From Merdimmobilis hominis (GTDB taxonomy: Bacteria; Bacillota; Clostridia; Oscillospirales; Ruminococcaceae): a stretch of DNA of 64,000 bases. Of this stretch, positions 51,635 through 60,040 are shown piece by piece; positions within the stretch are counted from its first letter, which is position 1, and each line of letters starts with the position of its first letter. The stretch lies in the NCBI RefSeq assembly GCF_016901855.1, contig NZ_JACJKY010000006.1, positions 1 through 64,000 of the forward strand. Direction: 5' to 3'. The notes beneath the pieces were generated by a model that saw only the letters and a program-made list of their open reading frames with translations, did no database searches and had not been told where the DNA came from. A program made the translations under genes and the position numbers.

Positions 51635-51662
51635 TGCATCCTCTGCAAAAGCAGAAGATGCA
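51635..51662 (-). terminator. Terminator of purA
   Basis: A 12-bp stem (51635-51646 with 51651-51662, one G-U pair), loop of four T on the minus strand, then TTTTTGG. lysA downstream would need its own promoter. Confidence 0.8.
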
Positions 51663-51681
51663 CTTTCTTTATTCAATTTTC

Positions 51682-52956
51682 TCAGTCGAGAACGACGTAT
51701 TCGTCGCGTGCTGCACCAACCGAAACATATTTTACTTTGCAGCCAACTGCTTTTTCGATGTAACGGACATAATCCATCGCTTCTTTCGGCAGATCCTCCG
51801 GTTTACGGCAGCCGCTGATATCGCAGTGCCAGCCTTTGACCTTCTCGATCACCGGTTTTGCAATATCCAAATCTTCGCCGATCGGGAAATCGGTGGTGAT
51901 TTTGCCGTTTACGTCATATGCTGCACAGACCGGAATCTCCTCGAGATAGGAAAGAACATCCATTTTGGTGAGTGCGATCTCGTCAGCACCCTGCATCCGG
52001 CAGCCATATTTCGAAGCCGGTACATCAAACGGACCAACACGTCTCGGACGGCCGGTTGCTGCGCCGTACTCACCGCCTGCGGCACGGAGCTCTTCTGCCT
52101 CTTCACCGAAGAATTCACAGGTGAACGGGCCTTCGCCGACACAGGAAGAATATGCTTTCATGATGCCAATGCAGTTTGTGAGTTTATGGTTCGGAATGCC
52201 TGCGCCAACCGGTGCATACGCACTGATGGTCGACGAGGACGAAGTGAACGGATAAATACCAAAGTCGATGTCGCGCAGTGCGCCGAGCTGTGCTTCGAAC
52301 ATGATCTTTTTGCCCGATTTTTCTGCTTCGTCGAGGTATTTGCCGGTATCGCAGATGAATGCACCGAAACGCTCTGCATATTTGGTGAGCCAAGCACACA
52401 TCTCATCATAAGAAACCGGTTCTGCACCGTAAACGCCGGTGATCGTCAGGTTTTTCCAGTCAACAATACCTTTTAAGCGGCGTTTCATATCTTCCGGATG
52501 TAACAAATCGATCATACGGATTGCTTTTTTCATATATTTATCGCCGTAAACCGGTGCGATGCCGCGGCGGGTCGAGCCGAATTTTGCGTCGCCCAAACGG
52601 TCTTCTTCCAAGCAGTCGAGCATTTTATGATACGGCATGCAGATGACTGCACGGTCACTGATTTTCAGGTTTTCCGGAGTGACTTTCACGCCAGCTTCCA
52701 CCAGACGTGCAATTTCACCATCCAAGTGCTCCAGATCAATAACCATGCCGTTGCCCATGACATTGATAACGTCTTCGCGCAGAATGCCGGACGGCAGAAG
52801 GTTTAAAATGAATTTTCCCAAGTGGTTGATAACGGTATGACCTGCATTGTTGCCGCCCTGATAGCGCACAACGATGTCATAGTCCTCTGAAAGAAGGTCG
52901 ACCATACGGCCTTTTCCTTCGTCGCCCCAGTTGATGCCGGTAATTGCAGTTAACAT
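51682..52956 (-). CDS. purA: Adenylosuccinate synthetase
   Basis: The 424-residue GTP-dependent enzyme joins IMP and aspartate on the way to AMP. Signatures: GINWGDEGKGRMVDLL (the QWGDEGKGK-type P-loop, with Asn for Gln), YQGGNNAGHTV (catalytic His), GIAPVYGDKYMK (GI.P.Y..K) and TGRPRRVGPFDVPASKYG near the C-terminus. The length is normal. AGGAGAG precedes ATG 52956. It has its own promoter and terminator. Confidence 0.95.
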   Translation of the reverse strand: MLTAITGINWGDEGKGRMVDLLSEDYDIVVRYQGGNNAGHTVINHLGKFILNLLPSGILREDVINVMGNGMVIDLEHLDGEIARLVEAGVKVTPENLKISDRAVICMPYHKMLDCLEEDRLGDAKFGSTRRGIAPVYGDKYMKKAIRMIDLLHPEDMKRRLKGIVDWKNLTITGVYGAEPVSYDEMCAWLTKYAERFGAFICDTGKYLDEAEKSGKKIMFEAQLGALRDIDFGIYPFTSSSSTISAYAPVGAGIPNHKLTNCIGIMKAYSSCVGEGPFTCEFFGEEAEELRAAGGEYGAATGRPRRVGPFDVPASKYGCRMQGADEIALTKMDVLSYLEEIPVCAAYDVNGKITTDFPIGEDLDIAKPVIEKVKGWHCDISGCRKPEDLPKEAMDYVRYIEKAVGCKVKYVSVGAARDEYVVLD

Positions 52957-53048
52957 AGTAGCTTCTCTCCTGTCCGGATTCTCTTTTAGCAAATCCGTAT
53001 TTTCTGTTTGCAGACAGCGGTTTTCTGCATGTCTGCACATATATTTTT

Positions 53049-53077
53049 ATTATAACGCAATCGCAGAAAAAAGTCAA
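53049..53077 (-). promoter_or_regulatory. Strong promoter of purA
   Basis: On the minus strand: TTGACT (53077-53072), a 17-bp spacer, TATAAT (53054-53049), between pcrA and purA. Confidence 0.85.
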
Positions 53078-53119
53078 GATTTCACGGTTTCGATCGCAGT
53101 TTTATTGACCTTTTGCAGC

Positions 53120-55489
53120 TTATGCGTCAATTTTTGTAAGCTTTGCGAAGTTCGCCATTATTTTTTTGGTTCCCTTTGTATCAAACCGTACTTCGACCAA
53201 TGTATCGTTCGCCATCGGTGTCATCGATACCACTGTACCGCGTCCGAACACTTTATGCGAAACCACATCGCCCACACCATACGAAATACCGCCGGACTGT
53301 GCCGGTTTCTCACCGACACCGACACTTCTGCCGATCTCCGGTGTATAAGTTGGTTTCGGTTTCGATGCACGGCTCATTGCCGAAGCAAATGCCCGTGCTG
53401 CGTCATCGTGCTGTTCCAACAGATTTTCCGGAATTTCACGCAAAAACCGCGACGGCTGATTCCGTGAAGTATGACCAAACAGCATACGCTGCGATGCCGA
53501 GAGCAGGAACAGCCGCTCTTTTGCACGGGTCACTGCCACATAAGCAAGCCGGCGTTCCTCCTCCAAGTCGGCATCCGAAGTACTCGACTGATAACTCGGG
53601 AACAGATTTTCCTCCATGCCGATGACATACACCTGCTTAAACTCAAGGCCCTTCGCCGAGTGCATCGTCATCAAAATCACGCGGTCCTCGTCCTCGTTTA
53701 AGTTGTCAAGGTCGGTAAACAGCGACACCTCTTCCAAGAAGCCCTCAAGGCCGCCCTCCGGATTTTCCGCTTCATATTTAATGAGGCTCGATTTTAGCTC
53801 CGCGACGTTTTCAAGTCTTGTCTGTCCCTCGCGTCCCTGCAATGCGAGCATATCGCCGTAGCCGGTCTGCTCCATCACGGCGTCCAAGAGTTCTTCGAGC
53901 TGCATCTCTTCTTTGCAGTCACGCAGCTGCTCGATCATCGAAACAAACGCATCAAGCGGCGCGCTCTTTTTCGCAAGCACGGCATAGCTGCCTGCCTGCT
54001 TCATCACGTCAAACATCGACTCGCCCACACGCGACGCGATCTCTTCCACGTGCGAAACGGTTGTATCGCCGATACCGCGTTTCGGCTCGTTGATAATCCG
54101 CTTTAGGCGCACCGTGTCCGACGGGTTTGCAATCACGCGCAGATATGCAAGCACATCGCGGATTTCCTTGCGGTCGTAAAACTTTGTACCGCCAACGATG
54201 CGGTAGGAAATACCGGCGCGTACAAGCTGCCGCTCGACTGCGCTCGACTGTGCGTTCGTACGGTAAAGCACGGCGTTATCCGAAAGCTTTAATCCCTTCG
54301 CGACCGAGTCCTCGATCTGGCGCACCACATACGAAGCCTCACCCGTTTCATCGACTGCACGATACGAAATCACCGGTCTGCCCTGTCCGTTTTCCGTCCA
54401 CAGATTTTTGCCCTTGCGCGCGTTGTTGTGCGCAATCAGCGCATTTGCGGCGTCCAGAATCGTCTGGGTCGAGCGGTAGTTTTGCTCCAAGCGGATGACC
54501 TTCGCGTCACCAAATTCCTCTTCAAAGCTCAAAATATTTTCAATCGTCGCGCCGCGGAATTTATAAATACTCTGGTCGTCGTCGCCCACGACGCACAGGT
54601 TTTGATATTTGCCGGATAACAGGCTGACGAGCCGGTACTGCGCGTGGTTTGTATCCTGATACTCGTCCACCATCAGATACCGGTACAGGTTTTGATAATG
54701 GGAAAGGACGTCTTCGTCCGCCTCGAGCACCCGTACCGTCATGCAGATGATATCGTCAAAGTCGAGTGCATTTGCCTCTTTTAATTTTTTCTGATACAGC
54801 GCATACACGTTGCCGACAATCCGCAGTTTAAAGTCGCTTTCGTTCTCTCTCAAAAATGCTTCAGGCGTAAGCAGGCTGTCCTTTGCCCGGCTGATTTTTG
54901 TGAGCATGGATTTGGGCGGAAACATCTTCTCGTCAAGCGAAAGCTCGGATAAGCAGTCTTTGATCACACGCAGGCTATCGTCCGTATCATAGATGGTAAA
55001 GTTCGACGAATAGCCGAGCGCACCGATCTCGCGGCGCAGAATCCGCAGGCAGATATAGTGAAATGTTCCGGCGTTTACACGATCGCCGTCCTCACCGAGC
55101 ATCGCACGCAGACGTTCTTTTAACTCGTTTGCCGCTTTATTCGTAAATGTAATCGCAAGCACATTCCATGGTGCGACCGGCCGCAGGTGCATCGCATAAT
55201 CAAGAGAAAGCGCGTCCACCTGCTCGCCGTCTGCCGCCCGTTTTACAAGTGCCAGCTCCTCGTCTGTAAACGAGCCGGGTGTCGTTTCCTCATACGCGTT
55301 TCCGTAGTGCAGCAAATAGGCGATACGGTTAATGAGCACCGTCGTCTTGCCGCTTCCTGCACCTGCCAAAATCAAAACCGGACCATTTACATGAAATACC
55401 GCCTGTTTCTGCATCGGATTCATCCGACCAAAGGCACGTTCTATGATTGTTTTTCTTGCATTGATAAATTGCTGTTCCCGTACGTCCAT
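53120..55489 (-). CDS. pcrA: ATP-dependent DNA helicase PcrA (UvrD/Rep family)
   Basis: The 789-residue superfamily 1 helicase works in replication, nucleotide excision repair and removal of proteins from DNA. Helicase motifs: LAGAGSGKTTVLINRI (I), VDEYQDTNHAQY (II), GDDDQSIYKFRGA (III), LEQNYRST (IV), VILMTMHSAKGLEFKQVYV (V), and EERRLAYVAVTRAKERLF (VI). The last ~60 residues form the PcrA C-terminal Tudor-like domain (VGDVVSHKVFGRGTVVSM). GGAGG lies 6 nt from the ATG. Confidence 0.96.
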   Translation of the reverse strand: MDVREQQFINARKTIIERAFGRMNPMQKQAVFHVNGPVLILAGAGSGKTTVLINRIAYLLHYGNAYEETTPGSFTDEELALVKRAADGEQVDALSLDYAMHLRPVAPWNVLAITFTNKAANELKERLRAMLGEDGDRVNAGTFHYICLRILRREIGALGYSSNFTIYDTDDSLRVIKDCLSELSLDEKMFPPKSMLTKISRAKDSLLTPEAFLRENESDFKLRIVGNVYALYQKKLKEANALDFDDIICMTVRVLEADEDVLSHYQNLYRYLMVDEYQDTNHAQYRLVSLLSGKYQNLCVVGDDDQSIYKFRGATIENILSFEEEFGDAKVIRLEQNYRSTQTILDAANALIAHNNARKGKNLWTENGQGRPVISYRAVDETGEASYVVRQIEDSVAKGLKLSDNAVLYRTNAQSSAVERQLVRAGISYRIVGGTKFYDRKEIRDVLAYLRVIANPSDTVRLKRIINEPKRGIGDTTVSHVEEIASRVGESMFDVMKQAGSYAVLAKKSAPLDAFVSMIEQLRDCKEEMQLEELLDAVMEQTGYGDMLALQGREGQTRLENVAELKSSLIKYEAENPEGGLEGFLEEVSLFTDLDNLNEDEDRVILMTMHSAKGLEFKQVYVIGMEENLFPSYQSSTSDADLEEERRLAYVAVTRAKERLFLLSASQRMLFGHTSRNQPSRFLREIPENLLEQHDDAARAFASAMSRASKPKPTYTPEIGRSVGVGEKPAQSGGISYGVGDVVSHKVFGRGTVVSMTPMANDTLVEVRFDTKGTKKIMANFAKLTKIDA

Positions 55490-55612
55490 GGGAGTCCTCC
55501 TAAAAAGCCGTCACCGAAATTTGCGCTGGGATCGTTTTCGCACAGACGGCAATACAAATATATTATATCATGCTTTTTTCGTTCCGAACAGAGGGAAAGT
55601 TGAAGTTTGCAC

Positions 55613-55642
55613 GAATGTTTTTTCAAAAAGCCGTTCATACTA
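55613..55642 (+). promoter_or_regulatory. Sigma-G-like forespore promoter of the gerK operon
   Basis: GAATG (55613-55617), an 18-bp spacer and CATACTA (55636-55642) match the sigma-G pattern (GHATR, 17-18 bp, CATnnTA). It lies 24 bp before the gerKA start. Germination receptor genes are normally under sigma-G. Confidence 0.7.
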
Positions 55643-55666
55643 ATGGACAACGAAAGGATGTTTTGT

Positions 55667-57253
55667 ATGTTTGAATCGGTGAAAGGACGGATTGACGCGC
55701 TTAAGACTGCAATGACAGAAAATAAACCGCAGCCGCAGCCAAACGAGCACCGGCTGACCGGAAGCCTTGCAGACGATATGGTGACGCTGCGCGCCATGTT
55801 TTCAAATTCCTCGGACTTTTTGACACGTGAAATCACGATCACGGGCGTTCCGGCAGCCTTTTTGATGATTGAGGGCATGGTGAACTTACAAACCATGTCA
55901 GAAATGCTGCTCGAGCCGCTGTTATCCCATCGGTTTCCTGCCCACGCAAAGCCGCAAGACATTTGTGACTATATCGAAAACCGAACCATACTTGCCGCCG
56001 ACACGATCCATGTCTACAGCTGTGAACAAGTTTTCCGCATGATTATGTCCGGCTTTGTCGTTTTGCTCATCGATAACATACCGTATGCCTGCGCCTACGG
56101 CATGCAGGGGTTTTCATTCCGTTCGGTGGGCGAACCGAGCGCGGAGGTAAACGAACTTGGCAGCCGCGAGGGTTTCACCGAGCCGCTTCGTATCAATATG
56201 TCGATGGTGCGCAGACGCATAAAATCACCGTCGCTAAAGTTCGACCTGTTTCCGGTCGGACGCGTCAGTCAGACGGATATCTGCTTAATCTACATGACCG
56301 ACCGTGTGTCAAAATCGCTTCTTCGGCAGCTGAAGCGCAAGCTTTCGTCGATTTCGCTCGACGTGGTGCTGACTTCCGGCTATCTAAAGCCGTTTTTAAG
56401 CGGAACGCCGTGGTCGCTGTTCCCCGACGTGAGCACAACCGAGCGCCCCGACGTGCTGTGCGCGAAAATTCAGGAGGGACGCGTCGCGATTTTAATTGAC
56501 GGCACACCGTTTGCGCTTGTAGTGCCGTGCTTGTTTACGGAGAATTTCCAGAGCCTTGACGACTACGCGCACAGTGCGTTTTACGCAAGCTTTGTCCGTA
56601 TCATCAAATATGTATCGTTTTTTGTCAGTATCCTGCTGCCCGGCATCTATGTGGCGGTGAGCACGTTTCATCCCGAGCTTTTGCCGCACGCGCTATTGTT
56701 TAACATTGCCGCCGCCGAGGAAACAACGCCGTTTCCCATTGGCATCGAGGCGCTGATTATCCATTTTTTATATGAGATCATGCGCGAGGCAGGACTCAGG
56801 CTTCCGCGTCCGATCGGACACGCAGTGAGCATTGTCGGCGCGCTCGTCATCGGTGACGCAGCGGTGACGGCAGGACTCATCGGCGCGCCGATGGTAATGA
56901 TCGTTGCTACCACCGCGATTGCCTCATTCGTGGTGCCGCCGCTTTACGAGGCGATCTCCGTACTGCGCTTTTTCTTCATTCTCGTGGGGATGAGCATGGG
57001 ACTTTACGGAATTATTTTATTTAGCCTTGTGCTGTTTGTAAACGTGTGCGCCAAGACGTCGTTCGGCATACCGATCACAGCGCCCGTGGCGCCGTTTTCG
57101 CTCTCCGCGATGCGTGATACGTTTTTAAGACTTTCGTTCCGCACGCTTCAAAAAAAGACGGCTTCGATTGAGCAGCTGAACGGCGTGGCAACCGGCACCT
57201 CAGGAAAAGAAGACACATCGAACACGAACACCGATCCATCGAACCGCTCGTAA
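55667..57253 (+). CDS. gerKA: Spore germination receptor subunit A (GerA/GerKA family)
   Basis: The 528-residue inner-membrane protein of the spore senses germinants with the B and C subunits. The hydrophilic N-terminal domain (about 1-300) has SSDFLTREITITGVPAAFLM, VLLIDNIPYACAYGMQGFSF and EGRVAILIDGTPFALVVPCL. Five or so C-terminal helices follow, with the family motif RPIGHAVSIVGALVIGDAAV preceded by IHFLYEIMREAGLRLP. GAAAGGATG precedes ATG 55667; earlier in-frame ATGs lack a ribosome site. First gene of gerKA-KB-KC. Confidence 0.94.
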   Translation: MFESVKGRIDALKTAMTENKPQPQPNEHRLTGSLADDMVTLRAMFSNSSDFLTREITITGVPAAFLMIEGMVNLQTMSEMLLEPLLSHRFPAHAKPQDICDYIENRTILAADTIHVYSCEQVFRMIMSGFVVLLIDNIPYACAYGMQGFSFRSVGEPSAEVNELGSREGFTEPLRINMSMVRRRIKSPSLKFDLFPVGRVSQTDICLIYMTDRVSKSLLRQLKRKLSSISLDVVLTSGYLKPFLSGTPWSLFPDVSTTERPDVLCAKIQEGRVAILIDGTPFALVVPCLFTENFQSLDDYAHSAFYASFVRIIKYVSFFVSILLPGIYVAVSTFHPELLPHALLFNIAAAEETTPFPIGIEALIIHFLYEIMREAGLRLPRPIGHAVSIVGALVIGDAAVTAGLIGAPMVMIVATTAIASFVVPPLYEAISVLRFFFILVGMSMGLYGIILFSLVLFVNVCAKTSFGIPITAPVAPFSLSAMRDTFLRLSFRTLQKKTASIEQLNGVATGTSGKEDTSNTNTDPSNRS

Positions 57254-57394
57254 AATGTGCACAAATACACCACTCGATTCTTTGCACCATATCCCCATCG
57301 ACAAACAGCAGGAGAATCCAAGCCGCTACCCCACAACAGCTGCCCTGCCCGCTTTCCACAAACGGCAGACACCGGCATGAAAAAACCGGACAAA

Positions 57395-57449
57395 TCCGGC
57401 GGGCGTGTCCAGGTGGGAAATCTGGCGGATGAGTCCGGCGGGTGTGGCC
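57395..57449. repeat. GC-rich direct repeat in the gerKA-gerKB gap
   Basis: TCCGGCGGGCGTGTCC (57395-57410) recurs as TCCGGCGGGTGTGGCC (57434-57449). The 233-bp gap is unusually GC-rich and long for this operon and holds no gene on either strand that I can support. Confidence 0.55.
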
Positions 57450-57486
57450 GCCAAACAAATACCAATCCCCGCAAAGGAGGTCTTTT

Positions 57487-58632
57487 ATGAACGCAAACGC
57501 ACGGACACACCGGATCAGTGCGCCGCAGCTTCTGATGCTGCTGTTCCTTTCGCGGCTGTTCAGCGTACTAAACATCTCGCCCGTATTCGGCACGCTTTAT
57601 AGCGGCATGACGCTTTTGCTCGGCACGCTGCTCTCCTTCTGTTTGCAGTGCGCATTTTTATTTCCGCTTTGGCTGTTATCACGCCGCTATGGCGGCAAAA
57701 CGCTCATCGGATGTGCCGGTGATGCAGGCGGCGAATGGCTCAAAAAAGGAGCGGCGCTCCTCTTTCTTCTGATGTTCTCTGTTCAAATCTGCGGCAGTCT
57801 TTCGGCATTTTCCTTTTTCATGACCTCGATTGTATTCCCGAACGCTTCGTCTGTCCTCATTTTGATTCCGTTCTTTCTTACGCTCATCCTTTGCGTGCGC
57901 TGGGGACTCGAAAGCTTTTCCCGGGCAGCCGCCATCTTTTTCTGGCTCTTTTTGCTGTCTGCGGCGTCCATCTGCATTGGTGCAATCCCGAGCGCTGATC
58001 TTTTAAATATCACACCGCTGCCCACACAGGGCGCATTTCATAACATTTTTTCCGCCGCACTCGGTGAGATCTCCAAAAACGGCGAGCTTTACTGCCTGCT
58101 GCTGCTCTACCCCTCCCTGCGCACCCCCAAAAAAGCCGCGCATTCCGGGTTTTGGTTTTTACTGCTCACATGCGTCTTTATGCTCGTCACGCAGACGGTC
58201 ATTTTATCGGTTCTGTCCGACTTCGGCATGGAACAGACATATCCGTATTACGCATTGGCGTCTGTCGTGGATCTCTCCGTATTGCAGCGGCTGGACTCGT
58301 TTCATATGTCGCTTTGGATTGTCTGCGCGTTTTTCCGGTCGCTTTTATACCTCTTCCTGTTTAAAAAGTGTCTCGGCACCTTTGTAATAAAGAAGAAAAC
58401 GCGCGCCGTTTTGTTTTACAGCCTGGCAGTTTTTCTGTTTTTCGGCTCCGTCTTTTTGGCGGATCATCCGCAGGCGGTGCGCGCACTCAACACCTCAACC
58501 GCCATTGTGCCGGCACTGCTCGCCTTTGTCTTCCCGCTCGTCATTTTCATTCTCTTAAAACGAAAGGAGAAGCGTAATGAAACCAATTCGCCGCAAAAGA
58601 CGCATGGTGCTCTTATGGGCGCTGACCGTTAG
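57487..58632 (+). CDS. gerKB: Spore germination receptor subunit B (GerAB/GerKB, APC-type)
   Basis: The 381-residue polytopic protein (about ten helices) of the endospore GerAB family has an amino-acid-transporter-like fold and likely binds the germinant. It starts RTHRISAPQLLMLLFLSRLF. Internal features include FVIKKKTRAVLFYSLAVFLF and LQRLDSFHMSLWIVCAFFRS, typical of the family. AAAGGAGG precedes ATG 57487. It overlaps gerKC by 56 bp. Confidence 0.9.
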   Translation: MNANARTHRISAPQLLMLLFLSRLFSVLNISPVFGTLYSGMTLLLGTLLSFCLQCAFLFPLWLLSRRYGGKTLIGCAGDAGGEWLKKGAALLFLLMFSVQICGSLSAFSFFMTSIVFPNASSVLILIPFFLTLILCVRWGLESFSRAAAIFFWLFLLSAASICIGAIPSADLLNITPLPTQGAFHNIFSAALGEISKNGELYCLLLLYPSLRTPKKAAHSGFWFLLLTCVFMLVTQTVILSVLSDFGMEQTYPYYALASVVDLSVLQRLDSFHMSLWIVCAFFRSLLYLFLFKKCLGTFVIKKKTRAVLFYSLAVFLFFGSVFLADHPQAVRALNTSTAIVPALLAFVFPLVIFILLKRKEKRNETNSPQKTHGALMGADR

Positions 58633-59764
58633 TCTGCTGTTTTCCTGTACGGGGTGCCTTTCCTCCACACCGTTAAACCGTCAGTCGATCGTGCAGGCAA
58701 TCGGCATCGACTATGAAAACGGCGGATATACACTGTCGTTTCAGATTTTTTCACCCTCGGAGTCGGGCGGCTCAAACATCGGCGCATCGGCGGATAACGC
58801 AAAGCAGATCACCTCGACCGGAAAGACCGTATCCGAAGCGATGGCAAACAGTGTGCTCGTACAGGGAAAGCGGATGTTTACCGGACAAAACCGTGTCATT
58901 GTGATCGGGAAAGCCGCCGCCGAGCGAGGGCTGTTAAACGCTTTGGACTATTTTGGCGGCGATCCGGCTACCAGTCGCAACGCGCAGGTGCTCTTTTCGG
59001 AAACGACCGCGTCTGAAATTCTCGGCGCAAAGGGAAATCAAGGCATTCTCCCTGCTGAAATGCTCGAACAGATTGCGGAAAACGCCGGCCAACACGGTAA
59101 AATTCCAAACGTCAAACTGTTTGAGGTGTTAAAAGCCGCAGACGAAGACGACAAAGGTGTCCTGCTTCCTGTGATTGCACAAATACCGCAGGACAGCGAA
59201 AGCAAAAGCGGTACGGAGCAAATCGACTCGGTCAGCTCCGTGCACCTGACGCAGGCGGCAGCATTCACAAAGGACGGCTTTTTCTGCGGAATCTTTGACG
59301 AAAACGAATCCCGCGGCGCGCTGTGGCTGCTAAATGACATGGATCATACGAAGCTGACGGTCTTTGTACCCAAGCAGTATACCGCCGCGCTCGAACTGTA
59401 TGAAGTGAATACGACGCTTTCGCCGATTCTGAATCAGGACAAGATCTCGTTTCATTTAACGGTTTCCTGCCGGGCAAGCCTCACGGAAACAGTGCTTACA
59501 GGTTCATCGGCGGCGCATCTGACCGAGGACATCACCGCGCGCGCACAAGCGTTGATTGCCGACGAGTGCAACGCCGCATGGGCGCGCGCTGGGGCGCTTT
59601 CCACGGATTTATTCCGGCTTAAAGATCATATCCTGCAAAAAGATACTGCACGATATGAGCAGGTCAAGGATACGTTTGATGAAACGCTGTCCGATTGTCT
59701 GCTGACGACGTCCGTTACTGTCACGATTGACCGCTACGGCAAGGAATACCTGCCGTTTTCCTAA
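58577..59764 (+). CDS. gerKC: Spore germination receptor lipoprotein subunit C (GerAC/GerKC)
   Basis: The 395-residue spore-membrane lipoprotein completes the receptor. It has a basic start (MKPIRRKRRM), a hydrophobic signal and a Cys cluster SLLFSCTGCLSS where lipidation is expected. The GerAC motif VQAIGIDYENGGYTLSFQIF follows, then GKTVSEAMANSVLVQGKRMF and GQNRVIVIGKAAAERGL. AAAGGAG lies just before the ATG inside gerKB. A terminator follows 130 bp later; the short region between (59765-59894) has no gene. Confidence 0.93.
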   Translation: MKPIRRKRRMVLLWALTVSLLFSCTGCLSSTPLNRQSIVQAIGIDYENGGYTLSFQIFSPSESGGSNIGASADNAKQITSTGKTVSEAMANSVLVQGKRMFTGQNRVIVIGKAAAERGLLNALDYFGGDPATSRNAQVLFSETTASEILGAKGNQGILPAEMLEQIAENAGQHGKIPNVKLFEVLKAADEDDKGVLLPVIAQIPQDSESKSGTEQIDSVSSVHLTQAAAFTKDGFFCGIFDENESRGALWLLNDMDHTKLTVFVPKQYTAALELYEVNTTLSPILNQDKISFHLTVSCRASLTETVLTGSSAAHLTEDITARAQALIADECNAAWARAGALSTDLFRLKDHILQKDTARYEQVKDTFDETLSDCLLTTSVTVTIDRYGKEYLPFS

Positions 59765-59894
59765 TGAATGCAGACATATCTGTGTGGACACACCTGCACA
59801 GTCACCCCTGCATGGACGTGCCCGGACGGACGTGTCTGTATAAACGACTCTTGCGCCCTGAACGAACCCAAACAATCAAATATCCAATCATCCT

Positions 59895-59923
59895 GTCGGC
59901 TTTTAAACGAAAGCCGGCTTTTT
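59895..59923 (+). terminator. Terminator of the gerK operon
   Basis: GTCGGCTTT (59895-59903) pairs with AAAGCCGGC (59910-59918, one G-U), then TTTTTC. Confidence 0.85.
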
Positions 59924-59947
59924 CATGTTTTTTCGAAAAAAACCTCA

Positions 59948-59976
59948 TTGACTTTTCATGCAGTACGTGATATAAT
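59948..59976 (+). promoter_or_regulatory. Promoter of the sodium:solute symporter gene
   Basis: TTGACT (59948-59953), a 17-bp spacer, TATAAT (59971-59976). Confidence 0.82.
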
Positions 59977-60040
59977 TGAAATCACTTTAAAGCATAAAAG
60001 CTTTAAATCAAAAAAGCAACATGGAAAGAAGGCGGTGTGC

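Noticed and set aside
51550-51680. Lysine riboswitch (L-box) upstream of lysA
   Set aside because: Only a palindrome and the purA terminator fit in this space; the multi-helix L-box is absent.
59765-59894. Small Cys-rich frame after gerKC (start at 59768)
   Set aside because: It is only the upstream open part of the symporter frame, crosses a terminator and has no ribosome site.
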